From: Chryseobacterium gleum
GTDB taxonomy: Bacteria; Bacteroidota; Bacteroidia; Flavobacteriales_D; Crocinitomicaceae
NCBI GenBank assembly: GCA_945877005.1
Contig: CAMCQL010000093.1
Coordinates: 1 to 7,334, forward strand
Length of the DNA stretch: 7,334 bases
Direction of reading: 5' to 3'
Below the pieces are notes generated by a model that ran no database searches, was not told where the DNA came from, and saw only the letters and a list, made by a program, of their open reading frames with translations. The position numbers and the translations under genes were made by a program. Shown here piece after piece: positions 1-7,013 of this stretch. The first letter of the stretch is position 1, and every line of letters begins with the position of its first letter.

Positions 1-3000
1 TGAAGAAGTAACATAAAGTACATGTGTTGAAGATGTTGGTCTAAATTTAAACCACACATCGTCGTTCGCATTTCCTGTTGGAGCTGATAACGATTGCGTT
101 GCATAGGTTCCATCTCCCGTTTGTTCAGAACAAGCACTTCCAACAGTTACAGTTTTCGCATTGGCACAATCATCGTTTGTTGCAGGGTTCACGACACATG
201 TTGTGAATTTCATTTCTGAATTATTTGTTGTAGCAGCGTCATAAACTCTATAATAATAGATTTGCCCTACAGTAAAACCAGAATAAGCAGCTGTTCCAAA
301 ATTGCCTTTAGGATAGTCACCATCATTACAAACGGCACCAGTCATTGGTGTTCCGCAGGCTGAAAAAACTTGCACAATTGGATCGTAGGAACCTTGTGCA
401 GTCACATTTATATATTGTTTACTATTTCCAGCAACAAAGGAAAACCAAACATCATCATTGTTTTTTGTAGTACTTCCACATGCTGCTACGTTACTATTTG
501 TAGCATAAGTGCCTACACCTTCCACTGGTGTACACGTTTGACCTACTGTAACAGGAGTTGCATTCGCAGCACATTCATCATTTTTTACTGGTTCAACCAC
601 ACAAGTTTTGAATGTCATGGTGTCCTGTGGCGTCGTGTTTTTATCGTAAACTCGATAATAATAAGTATTACCAACTTGTAAACCAGTCACAGATGTTGTT
701 CCAAATTTCCCGCTATTCAAGTCGGTACAAACTGAAGGAGTATATGCAGTTCCACAGGCTGAAAAAACCTGCACAACAGGTTGGTATTTCGAATCATCTG
801 GAGTAACAGATATAAATTGTGTTGTTTTTGTCGCCTTAAACTTGTACCATACATCGTCTTTTGCATCCCCTGAACAAGCAGCTAACGACTGTGTTGCATA
901 GGTTCCATCTCCAGAAATTGGATTACAGGTAGCACCAACCATTACTTCAACTGCACCTGTACAATCATCGTTTACAACTGGTGTTACAACACAAGTTTTG
1001 AATGTCATGGTACCCTGATTCGTTGCAGTTTTATCGTAGACTCTGTAATAATAGTTCGAATTTTTTGTCAGCCCAGTAATCAAAGCTGTACCAAACACAC
1101 CAATAGGATAACTATTATCGTTACAAGAAGTAGTATTTAGAGGTGTTCCACAAGCTGAAAAAATCTGAACTACAGGATCATATTTAGAATCATCTGGAGA
1201 AACTGATATGTACTGACTCGTTTCTTGTGCCGTAAATTTATACCAAACATCGTCATTCGCAGTTCCTGTACACCCAGCAAGAGATTCTGTAGCATAACTC
1301 CCATTCCCTATAATTTCCGAACAATTTGCACCAGGATAAACCGTCTTTGCATTTGCGCAATCGTCATTTTCAGGAAGAGCAGTTACACATGTTGAGAATC
1401 CCATAGTTGAGGGATTTGAAGCAGCCACATCGTATACTCTGTAATAGTAAGTAGTACCTGCGGTTAATCCAGATACCTTCATGGATCCAGGTGTTCCTTT
1501 TGGATACTCGGCATCTTTACAAAACACATTCGGAGATGGTAATGGTGTTGCACAATCCTTAAAAACCTGAACTACTGGATCATAGGTTAACGAAGGAGTA
1601 ATTGATATGAACTGTGTCGATTGGGTCGCTGTAAACTTGTACCAAACATCGTCATTTGCGTTTCCAGTACAAGCAGCAAGTGATTGGGTCGCATACGTTC
1701 CGTCCCCTCCTACTGAGCTGCAAGTTGCCCCAACACTAACTTTTTTAGCATTTTCACAGCGATCGTTTTCCACCACCTTAACCACACAAGTTGTAAAGGC
1801 CATATTTGCTGGATTAGTTGAAGATGCGTCAAAAATTCGATAGTAATAATATTTCCCTTTTTCTAACCCCGTAACAATTTTTGAGCCAACTGAACTCACT
1901 GGAAACGAGCCATCATCGCATAGAATTGAAGTAGCACAATCCTCTTTAAAAACTTCAACTACAGGATTATACCCTTCAGTAGCGTTTACAGTAATAAAAT
2001 GCATTGTGGTATCTGCTTTAAATTTATACCATATATCATCATTATTCGTGTTCGTTGAAGTACAGGTAGGCTTAAAAGGTGATTGAGAAGCAAAAGATCC
2101 ATCACCAAATTCCGATGTACACGTTGGGCCAACCACAACTTCTTTTGCTCCCAAACAATCATCATTTGTTGGTGGGGTATTCACAGAAACTTCGAAATTT
2201 GGAGTTGTAGTTATTTCAGTGCCTTGGTTGTAAACCCTTAAGTAATACGTTTGATTTATATTTAAACTTGAATAATCAAACGTAATTGTTCCCCCTGTAG
2301 TAGTCGAAATTTTACATGCTAAAGACGTAAATGTGGGACAAGTACCTGATAATAATTCCATACATGGCTTAAATCCACCATCGGTACCCGTTAATTTAAA
2401 AATGTGTTTTTGGTTTGTTGCTTTAAAACTATACCAAACATCTTCGTTCGCATGTGATGCTGTTCCACAAGTAGCACCAATTGGTGGAGTAGATAATGAA
2501 GCCCCTGAAACAACTCCTTGAGTAGGCAACGCTAATACTCCTGGATCTCCCGGTATTAAATTATAAGCACCTGTACAATTATCGTTCAAAATGCCATTTT
2601 CAACACACGTTGTAAACATTGTTGAAGCTGGTATCGATCCAGATGTTGTATGATAAATTCTGTAATAATACTCTTTACCTACTATTAAATTACTAAATGT
2701 GTATTTCGCTAAAGCGGTACTTGGTGTAGATGTAGTACCCAATGATACCAGTCCAGAACATGGTGAAGTAGATGAAAATAATTGTAGAATCGGACGAAAA
2801 TCTCCTTGACCAGCAACTGTAATGTAATGAATCTCTGTTACAGCAGTAAACTTGTACCAAATATCCGAATACGTTGAGGTATAACCTGTAACTGTTGATT
2901 TTGTTGCTCCTAAAAGATTTCCATTGACAGGATTACAACCCACATTTGGAACTGCTGATAGCGCACCAGAACACTCATCATTGACTGGTGTGGGATCAGT

Positions 3001-3468
3001 AATACAAATGTTAAATATAGATGAAGTTGGGTTAGTAGCCGTACTGTGATATACTAAAATGTAATAATCAGTGTATTTTTTTAATCCCGTTGCAGTATAT
3101 TCTTCTAATGCTCCTGCGCCACTTAAGTTTTTACAATCGATTCTATTCAAAGCACCACATGTACCTTCATAAAATTCCATCGTGAGATCCAATGTAGAGG
3201 TAGTCGATAAAGGCTGTGATTTTATCACATAACTCGATTTGCCTCCCGTGTTAAAAGTCAGCCAATAAAACTTCCCATTGTTAGGATTACAAGGTGTATT
3301 AGATGGAGTTATCGTTCCGGAAATTGTTTTATTATTTGAGAAAGAACATGTTGCTCCAGGGGAAATTGACTCTGCAGTGGAGCAGGCATCACCAGTTGCT
3401 GCCGATGTAACAAATGAAACAATGAAACAAATGAAAGTTATTATTGACTTCAACCAATTAGACCTCAT
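1..3468 (-). CDS. Large secreted tandem-repeat protein, N-terminal part (C-terminus beyond left edge)
   Basis: The minus-strand frame starting at ATG 3468-3466 stays open for 1156 codons to base 1, so the gene is partial. Residues 1-24 form a signal peptide. The rest is at least nine tandem domains of about 130-140 residues, each opening with ND-x-C (D-A-C in the first) and containing a GDGTYATQS-like stretch, a (N/D)DVWYKF strand, a YDPVVQVFSACG strand, a GLTxGxTYYYRVYD strand and a closing FKTCV. This pattern resembles the beta-sandwich pre-peptidase C-terminal (PPC)-like domains frequent in exported Bacteroidota proteins; that likeness is from memory of the families. Six cysteines per canonical domain suggest disulfides and an extracellular location. 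No catalytic domain is visible. An adhesin, surface-layer or secreted-enzyme stalk is possible, and type IX secretion is likely for the clade, but the sorting domain would lie outside the window. Only one ATG suits the signal peptide. Function is unknown. Confidence 0.9.
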   Translation of the reverse strand, partial: MRSNWLKSIITFICFIVSFVTSAATGDACSTAESISPGATCSFSNNKTISGTITPSNTPCNPNNGKFYWLTFNTGGKSSYVIKSQPLSTTSTLDLTMEFYEGTCGALNRIDCKNLSGAGALEEYTATGLKKYTDYYILVYHSTATNPTSSIFNICITDPTPVNDECSGALSAVPNVGCNPVNGNLLGATKSTVTGYTSTYSDIWYKFTAVTEIHYITVAGQGDFRPILQLFSSTSPCSGLVSLGTTSTPSTALAKYTFSNLIVGKEYYYRIYHTTSGSIPASTMFTTCVENGILNDNCTGAYNLIPGDPGVLALPTQGVVSGASLSTPPIGATCGTASHANEDVWYSFKATNQKHIFKLTGTDGGFKPCMELLSGTCPTFTSLACKISTTTGGTITFDYSSLNINQTYYLRVYNQGTEITTTPNFEVSVNTPPTNDDCLGAKEVVVGPTCTSEFGDGSFASQSPFKPTCTSTNTNNDDIWYKFKADTTMHFITVNATEGYNPVVEVFKEDCATSILCDDGSFPVSSVGSKIVTGLEKGKYYYYRIFDASSTNPANMAFTTCVVKVVENDRCENAKKVSVGATCSSVGGDGTYATQSLAACTGNANDDVWYKFTATQSTQFISITPSLTYDPVVQVFKDCATPLPSPNVFCKDAEYPKGTPGSMKVSGLTAGTTYYYRVYDVAASNPSTMGFSTCVTALPENDDCANAKTVYPGANCSEIIGNGSYATESLAGCTGTANDDVWYKFTAQETSQYISVSPDDSKYDPVVQIFSACGTPLNTTSCNDNSYPIGVFGTALITGLTKNSNYYYRVYDKTATNQGTMTFKTCVVTPVVNDDCTGAVEVMVGATCNPISGDGTYATQSLAACSGDAKDDVWYKFKATKTTQFISVTPDDSKYQPVVQVFSACGTAYTPSVCTDLNSGKFGTTSVTGLQVGNTYYYRVYDKNTTPQDTMTFKTCVVEPVKNDECAANATPVTVGQTCTPVEGVGTYATNSNVAACGSTTKNNDDVWFSFVAGNSKQYINVTAQGSYDPIVQVFSACGTPMTGAVCNDGDYPKGNFGTAAYSGFTVGQIYYYRVYDAATTNNSEMKFTTCVVNPATNDDCANAKTVTVGSACSEQTGDGTYATQSLSAPTGNANDDVWFKFRPTSSTHVLYVTSS
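599..621. repeat. 23-bp exact direct repeat, copy in R6
   Basis: These 23 bases are identical to 989-1011, exactly 390 bp away, at the equivalent place in the neighbouring domain (the TMTFKTCV strand). Sequence on both sides diverges quickly. This fits recent duplication or gene conversion between R5 and R6. A further 20-base identity links R6 (893-912) with R8 (98-117), in the GDGTYAT segment. Confidence 0.85.
989..1011. repeat. 23-bp exact direct repeat, copy in R5
   Basis: Partner of the identical 23 bases at 599-621. It encodes the TMTFKTCV strand near the end of R5, so both copies fall in the same reading frame and the same structural position. Confidence 0.85.
3397..3468 (-). other. 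Signal peptide of the tandem-repeat protein
   Basis: The first 24 residues read as a short positively charged n-region (MRSNWLK), a hydrophobic core (SIITFICFIVSFV) and a small-residue end (TSAA). Signal peptidase I cleavage is expected after Ala23 or Ala24. There is no lipobox: the first later cysteine is Cys29, inside the first repeat (DAC). The protein should therefore be released into the periplasm or exported further rather than lipid-anchored at its N-terminus. Confidence 0.85.
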
Positions 3469-3474
3469 AGCTTG

Positions 3475-3501
3475 CAATTATAAAAAAACTTATTTATTCA
3501 A
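3475..3501 (-). promoter_or_regulatory. Possible promoter of the tandem-repeat gene
   Basis: On the minus strand a TTG (3501-3499) is followed after 16 bases by TATAATTG (3482-3475), one mismatch from the Bacteroidota -7 element TAnnTTTG. The spacing is slightly short. It ends only six bases before the start codon, so the transcript would be leaderless or nearly so. The region is very A/T-rich, so chance matches are likely. Confidence 0.25.
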
Positions 3502-3522
3502 AAAAAGGAATGTTTCGCATTC
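3500..3522 (-). terminator. Intrinsic terminator after prfC
   Basis: On the minus strand GAATG (3522-3518) and CATTC (3512-3508) form a 5-bp stem around a CGAAA loop, followed by one C and seven T's (3506-3500). It lies about 40 bases after the prfC stop codon and separates prfC from the tandem-repeat gene. The stem is short, so termination may be partial. Confidence 0.6.
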
Positions 3523-3561
3523 GTTTTAATTTAAAGACTTCTAAACCAATTTTAAGTTGCC

Positions 3562-5160
3562 TTAATTTGTTTCAGTCAACTTAAATTCAGAAGTTTTATG
3601 AAACACTAAATCTGGATAATCTTTCTCCGCCATTTGAAGCAAAAAAGGAGTTTCTGCTAGAAACACATAATTATCGTCTTTGTCTTTTGCAATGTTCCCT
3701 GATTTTGTATTGATAAAACGCTTCAACTCATCTACATTTTCAGTAGTAATCCAACAAGCTTTCACATAATTTCGTGGAGTAAATCTACAAAAAGCACCGT
3801 ATTCGTTAAGTAAACGATGCGCAATTACTTCAAATTGCAACTGACCAACAGTACCTATAATTTTCCTATTTCCAGGTTGTTGTACAAATAACTGAGCTAC
3901 TCCTTCGTCTGTCAACTGACTGATTCCTTTTTCTAACTGTTTAGATTTTAACGGATCCAAATTCTCCAATTCTTGAAACAATTCAGGAGAAAAACTAGGA
4001 ATTCCTTTGAACATGAATTTCTCTCCTTCGTTCAATGTGTCTCCGATTTTAAAATTTCCGGTATCGTACAAACCAATTACATCTCCTGGAAACGCTTCAT
4101 CAATCACACTTTTATCTTGTGCCATGAAAGATGTAGGATTCGGAAACTTGAATTTCTTTCCTAAACGAACATGATTGTAAAACGTATTTCGCTCAAATTT
4201 CCCTGATACAATTCGCAAGAATGCAATTCTATCGCGGTGTTTTGGATCTAAATTGGCATGAATTTTAAATACAAAACCGGAAAATTTCTCTTCTTCAGGT
4301 TCAATCGTACGCAAATCCGTTTCTCTGGAACGAGGTGTAGGTGAAATTTCAATAAATGCATCCAAAAGTTCTTTTACACCAAAATTGTTTACGGCAGACC
4401 CAAAAAACACTGGTGCGTATTCACCTGATAAATAAGTTGCACGATCAAATGGATTGTAAACACCTGCAATCATATCTAATTCTTCTCTCAATTCATTTGC
4501 AGGACCTTCTCCCACTAACTCATCGATTTCGGAACTTTTGACATCAGAAATTGAGACCACGTCTTTTGAAATCTTTGTTTTGTTCGCTTGGAATAACTTC
4601 ATGTTTTTTTCATAAATGCTATATACCCCTTTAAACCGATCGCCCATGCCAATTGGCCAAGCCAATGGACAAACTTTGATATTCAATTTGTGTTCTATTT
4701 CATCCAATAAGGTAAAAGGATCTTGTCCTTCGCGGTCCATTTTATTGATGAAAATTATGACTGGTGTATTCCTCATACGACACACCTCCATCAATTTTTC
4801 AGTTTGCTGCTCCACCCCATTTGCACAGTCAATTACTAAAATCACACTGTCTACTGCTGTTAGCGTTCGGTAAGTGTCTTCGGCAAAATCTTTATGTCCT
4901 GGGGTATCTAAAATATTGACTTGTTTTCCTTTGTATTCAAAAGCCATAACAGAGGTAGCAACAGAAATTCCTCTTTGCTTTTCTATCTCCATAAAATCTG
5001 AGGTAGCCGTCTTTTTTATTTTATTGTTCTTTACCGCTCCAGCAGTTTGAATTGCGCCTCCAAACAACAATAATTTTTCAGTTAGTGTTGTTTTACCTGC
5101 ATCTGGATGGGAAATTATACCAAATGTTCTTCTTTTTTCTATTGACTCTGTATATTTCAT
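3562..5160 (-). CDS. prfC: Peptide chain release factor 3 (RF3), translational GTPase
   Basis: RF3 is a cytoplasmic GTPase that helps release class-I factors RF1 and RF2 from the ribosome after peptide release. At 532 residues it is full length (E. coli RF3 is 529). The GTPase motifs are all present: G1 HPDAGKTT at 18-25, the switch I region QRGISVATSV at 62-71, G3 DTPGH at 85-89, G4 NKMD at 139-142 and G5 GSA at 254-256. The stretch QRGISVATSVM and the C-terminal FTPRNYVKACW fit RF3 rather than EF-G. A beta-barrel domain II follows at about 280-380, then the RF3-specific C-terminal domain. The start is fixed because the codon just before ATG 5160 is an in-frame TGA. It stands alone between the tRNA-His terminator and its own terminator. 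Its neighbours do not suggest a special role. Confidence 0.97.
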   Translation of the reverse strand: MKYTESIEKRRTFGIISHPDAGKTTLTEKLLLFGGAIQTAGAVKNNKIKKTATSDFMEIEKQRGISVATSVMAFEYKGKQVNILDTPGHKDFAEDTYRTLTAVDSVILVIDCANGVEQQTEKLMEVCRMRNTPVIIFINKMDREGQDPFTLLDEIEHKLNIKVCPLAWPIGMGDRFKGVYSIYEKNMKLFQANKTKISKDVVSISDVKSSEIDELVGEGPANELREELDMIAGVYNPFDRATYLSGEYAPVFFGSAVNNFGVKELLDAFIEISPTPRSRETDLRTIEPEEEKFSGFVFKIHANLDPKHRDRIAFLRIVSGKFERNTFYNHVRLGKKFKFPNPTSFMAQDKSVIDEAFPGDVIGLYDTGNFKIGDTLNEGEKFMFKGIPSFSPELFQELENLDPLKSKQLEKGISQLTDEGVAQLFVQQPGNRKIIGTVGQLQFEVIAHRLLNEYGAFCRFTPRNYVKACWITTENVDELKRFINTKSGNIAKDKDDNYVFLAETPFLLQMAEKDYPDLVFHKTSEFKLTETN

Positions 5161-5241
5161 TCAATATTTTTTACATTGATTTCATACAATAAACTAATAA
5201 ACAAACCTTTACGAAAGGATTATTTCCTATTTTATTGAATT

Positions 5242-5249
5242 CAAATTTA
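5242..5249 (-). promoter_or_regulatory. Candidate -7 element for prfC
   Basis: TAAATTTG on the minus strand matches the Bacteroidota -7 consensus TAnnTTTG exactly. It would start transcription near 5235 and give a leader of about 75 bases. No clear TTG sits at the -33 position, which is only T-rich. The element lies after the tRNA-His terminator, where a prfC promoter is needed. Confidence 0.35.
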
Positions 5250-5317
5250 GTAAAAATAAACGAAAAAAAGTTTAAAATAAACAGTTCTAAAAAACTAGAA
5301 ACGAAATAGATAGAAAC

Positions 5318-5342
5318 AAAAAAAGCCACTAAAAATAGTGAC
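5318..5342 (-). terminator. Intrinsic terminator after tRNA-His
   Basis: On the minus strand GTCACTA (5342-5336) pairs with TAGTGGC (5331-5325), 7 bp with one G-U, around a TTTT loop. Seven T's (5324-5318) follow directly. It begins 8 bases after the tRNA 3' end, so the tRNA transcript ends here and prfC needs its own promoter. Confidence 0.85.
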
Positions 5343-5349
5343 TTAAAAG

Positions 5350-5424
5350 GGAGGAAGATGGGTCTCGAACCCACGACCTTCGGAACCACAAACCGACGCT
5401 CTAACCTACTGAGCTACAACCTCC
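5350..5424 (-). tRNA. tRNA-His (anticodon GTG)
   Basis: The minus strand folds as a cloverleaf: D-stem GCTC/GAGC, anticodon loop TTGTGGT with GTG at 34-36, T-arm GTGGG-TTCGAGA-CCCAT. Eight bases precede T8-A9, so there is an encoded G at -1 (5424) opposite C73 (5350); this extra pair is the histidine identity element and confirms the call. CCA is not encoded and must be added. Three U-U oppositions stand out: 5-68 and 6-67 in the acceptor stem and 31-39 closing the anticodon loop. All other stem positions pair. It is monocistronic, with its own promoter upstream and terminator downstream. Confidence 0.93.
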
Positions 5425-5438
5425 ATTAATTCTGTCTG

Positions 5439-5468
5439 CAAATATAAATATTTTTTTTGTTCCGACAA
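5439..5468 (-). promoter_or_regulatory. Bacteroidota-type promoter of tRNA-His
   Basis: On the minus strand TTG (5468-5466) is followed by a 19-base spacer and TATATTTG (5446-5439), a full match to the -33 TTG and -7 TAnnTTTG elements used by the Bacteroidota primary sigma factor. Transcription would start around 5433, giving a leader of about 8 bases before the mature tRNA, to be removed by RNase P. Confidence 0.75.
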
Positions 5469-5485
5469 GAAATTTAATAAAATAT

Positions 5486-6097
5486 TCACTTAATATTAAG
5501 CGTTAATAATTCTTGATTATTTATAGAAGCGATCAAACGATCTCCAATAACTACCCTACCTACCCCGGCAGGAGTTCCTGTAAAAATCAGGTCTCCAATC
5601 TTAAGCGTGATAAATTGGGAAACATAAGCAATAATTTTATCAATCGTAAAAATCATCTGATTGGAGTTCCCTTGCTGCACAATTGCTCCATTTTTTTTCA
5701 ATTCAAATTGAATATTTGAAAGGTCTAACTCCGATTTATGAATAAATTTTTCACTGATTGGTGCAGAATTGTCAAATGCTTTTGCAATTTCCCAAGGGTG
5801 AGATTTTTGCTTGCATTCTTCTTGTAAATCGCGCGCTGTGAAATCAATTCCAATTCCAATTTCTTCGTAATAAGTGTGTGCAAATTTTTCTGAAATATTT
5901 TTACCTACTTTACAGATTTTAACAACCAATTCACACTCATAATGCAAATCATTGGTGAAATCAGGTATGTAAAAAGGGGTTCTTTTTGGCAATAAAGCGG
6001 TATCTGGCTTCATGAAAAACAAGGGTTTATCAGGAATTGCGTTCTTTAATTCACTGATATGGTCCTGGTAATTTCTTCCAATACAAATTATTTTCAT
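5486..6097 (-). CDS. Fumarylacetoacetate hydrolase (FAH) family protein, FAHD1-like
   Basis: A 203-residue single-domain FAH-fold enzyme, predicted cytoplasmic and metal-dependent (Mg or Mn). Family members cleave or decarboxylate 2-oxo acids: acylpyruvate hydrolysis, oxaloacetate decarboxylation, or isomerisation of catabolic intermediates. The sequence aligns closely by eye with mammalian FAHD1. Visible landmarks are GRNYQDH (7-13), KPDTAL (30-35), the metal ligands E54 and E56 in HYECEL and D85 in GIDFTARD, the lysine K106 in WEIAKAF, the H13/E16 pair matching the FAHD1 catalytic dyad, and FTGTPAGVG near 172-180. Nothing catalytic is missing. The exact substrate cannot be told from sequence, and no aromatic catabolism genes lie nearby, so acylpyruvase or oxaloacetate decarboxylase activity is more likely than homoprotocatechuate breakdown. 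It starts 35 bases after the exonuclease stop, probably in the same transcript. The stop is TGA and no terminator is evident before the tRNA promoter. Confidence 0.92.
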   Translation of the reverse strand: MKIICIGRNYQDHISELKNAIPDKPLFFMKPDTALLPKRTPFYIPDFTNDLHYECELVVKICKVGKNISEKFAHTYYEEIGIGIDFTARDLQEECKQKSHPWEIAKAFDNSAPISEKFIHKSELDLSNIQFELKKNGAIVQQGNSNQMIFTIDKIIAYVSQFITLKIGDLIFTGTPAGVGRVVIGDRLIASINNQELLTLNIK

Positions 6098-6132
6098 CTT
6101 ATTCTACCAATATATAAATCCTTAAAATTTGG

Positions 6133-6993
6133 TTATTTTTGAAATTTTGATTTCAACGCGTTTAACTTATCATCCATCGATAATTCAGGTTGATTGACAG
6201 CTTTTGCTTTTTTCTCTCCCCCCTTTAACTTCTCCATTTCCTCCTTTAATTTTTTCTTTGTGTACAAGGGAAAATCCGTAGCAGGAGAAATAAACCAACT
6301 GTAATAACCTGGCTCCACTAAATGAACTTCTTGAATGGTTTTCCCTTTGTGTTTGCCAAAATTATAGACACATTCATTATTTTCATTTAACCCCAATCTA
6401 CCTGCAAAATCTACCAAAGTAAAATTACCCGCTTTTGAAAACTCCGACAAAAAACCGATGTCTTTTTTCAAATCAGTATATTTATCTAATTGAGACTTTA
6501 AGACCTCCCAAGTAGCGTCTACATCACTCATTGCTTCGTGTGCATTGATCAATTCTTTTTGACAGTAAAATTGATACGCAGCTACGAGGGTTCTTTGCTC
6601 CATTTTGTGGAAGATATTTTGGACATCTACAAATTTCTTTGTTTCTAAATCAATGTCATGCCCCACTCTCAAAAATTCTTCTGCCAACAAAGGAATATCA
6701 AATTTATTCGAGTTGTACCCTGCTAAATCAGCCTCTCCAATAAACGCAACGATCCTTTCAGCTAAGGCCTCAAACGTTGGCGCATCTTTTACTTTTTCGT
6801 TTGTAATTCCGTGAATCTTTATCACTTCTTCCGGAATTTCCATCAAAGGATTCACTAAAGATTTGAAGCGTTCTTCCGTTCCATCAGGAGACACTTTTAA
6901 AATTGCAATCTCCACAATTCGATCTTTTGAAATTACCAATCCGGTAGCTTCTAAATCAAAAATTGCCAATGGTTTTTCAAGTTGTAACTGCAT
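6133..6993 (-). CDS. DnaQ-like DEDDh 3'-5' exonuclease with extra C-terminal module
   Basis: A 286-residue predicted nuclease of the RNase T/DnaQ superfamily, which removes nucleotides from 3' ends using two metal ions. All five DEDDh residues are visible: D13 and E15 in IFDLEATG, D99 in NKFDIPLL, H152 and D157 in HEAMSD. HGIT at 61-64 is also typical of the family. The exonuclease domain ends near residue 170. A second module at about 208-255 has the pattern YNFGKHKGKTIQEV...PGYYSWF...DFPLYTKK, like the small domain (DUF3820-type, recalled from memory) that follows DnaQ domains in many Bacteroidota proteins. The tail is lysine-rich. There is no polymerase, helicase or GIY-YIG domain, so it is unlikely to be the main replicative proofreader. 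Substrate (DNA or RNA) is undecided. It lies 3' of the E2 terminator and 35 bases before the FAH gene. Confidence 0.93.
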   Translation of the reverse strand: MQLQLEKPLAIFDLEATGLVISKDRIVEIAILKVSPDGTEERFKSLVNPLMEIPEEVIKIHGITNEKVKDAPTFEALAERIVAFIGEADLAGYNSNKFDIPLLAEEFLRVGHDIDLETKKFVDVQNIFHKMEQRTLVAAYQFYCQKELINAHEAMSDVDATWEVLKSQLDKYTDLKKDIGFLSEFSKAGNFTLVDFAGRLGLNENNECVYNFGKHKGKTIQEVHLVEPGYYSWFISPATDFPLYTKKKLKEEMEKLKGGEKKAKAVNQPELSMDDKLNALKSKFQK

Positions 6994-7013
6994 ACGTCTA
7001 TTTTATCTACAAT

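Larger units (their letters stand above)
1..3390 (-). repeat. Nine tandem ~132-residue Cys-rich domains (R0-R8) encoded in the secreted protein
   Basis: Units in translation order: R0 about 3390-2983, R1 2982-2587 (132 aa), R2 2586-2167 (140), R3 2166-1768 (133), R4 1767-1369 (133), R5 1368-973 (132), R6 972-583 (130), R7 582-178 (135), R8 177-1 (cut at 59 aa). Boundaries are set at the ND of each ND-x-C. R0 and R3-R7 carry six cysteines in the same order: C1 in NDxC, C2 in GATC, C3 before the NDDVWY strand, C4 in the SACG strand, C5 about 8-14 residues later, C6 in the final TCV. R1 has four. R2 has five, one of them outside the pattern. R8 lacks C3. R4-R7 are clearly more alike than R0-R2, which suggests the array grew by recent duplication toward the distal end. 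Confidence 0.9.

Noticed and set aside
370..806. Plus-strand open frames of 103 and 64 codons inside the repeat region
   Set aside because: They are antisense shadows of domains R6-R7; Cys/Ser/Ile-rich translations have no family features.
1..3000. CRISPR-like periodic repeats
   Set aside because: The period is about 396 bp, repeats are diverged and all in one long coding frame, so this is a protein domain array.
3278..3529. Plus-strand 83-codon open frame
   Set aside because: It is antisense to the signal peptide and first domain of the secreted protein and crosses the prfC terminator.
3562..5160. EF-G or tetracycline-resistance-type ribosomal protection protein
   Set aside because: Length of 532 residues, QRGISVATSVM and the C-terminal region fit RF3; EF-G-like proteins are about 640-700 residues with domains IV and V.
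5206..5218. Short hairpin CCTTT-CGT-AAAGG in the prfC leader
   Set aside because: Only five pairs with a three-base loop, no U-tract and no clear partner for a switch; likely chance in A/T-rich sequence.
5171..5389. Minus-strand 72-codon open frame between tRNA-His and prfC
   Set aside because: It runs through half of the tRNA gene and the terminator, its translation is low-complexity Phe/Leu/Ser from A/T-rich DNA, and it matches nothing I recognise.
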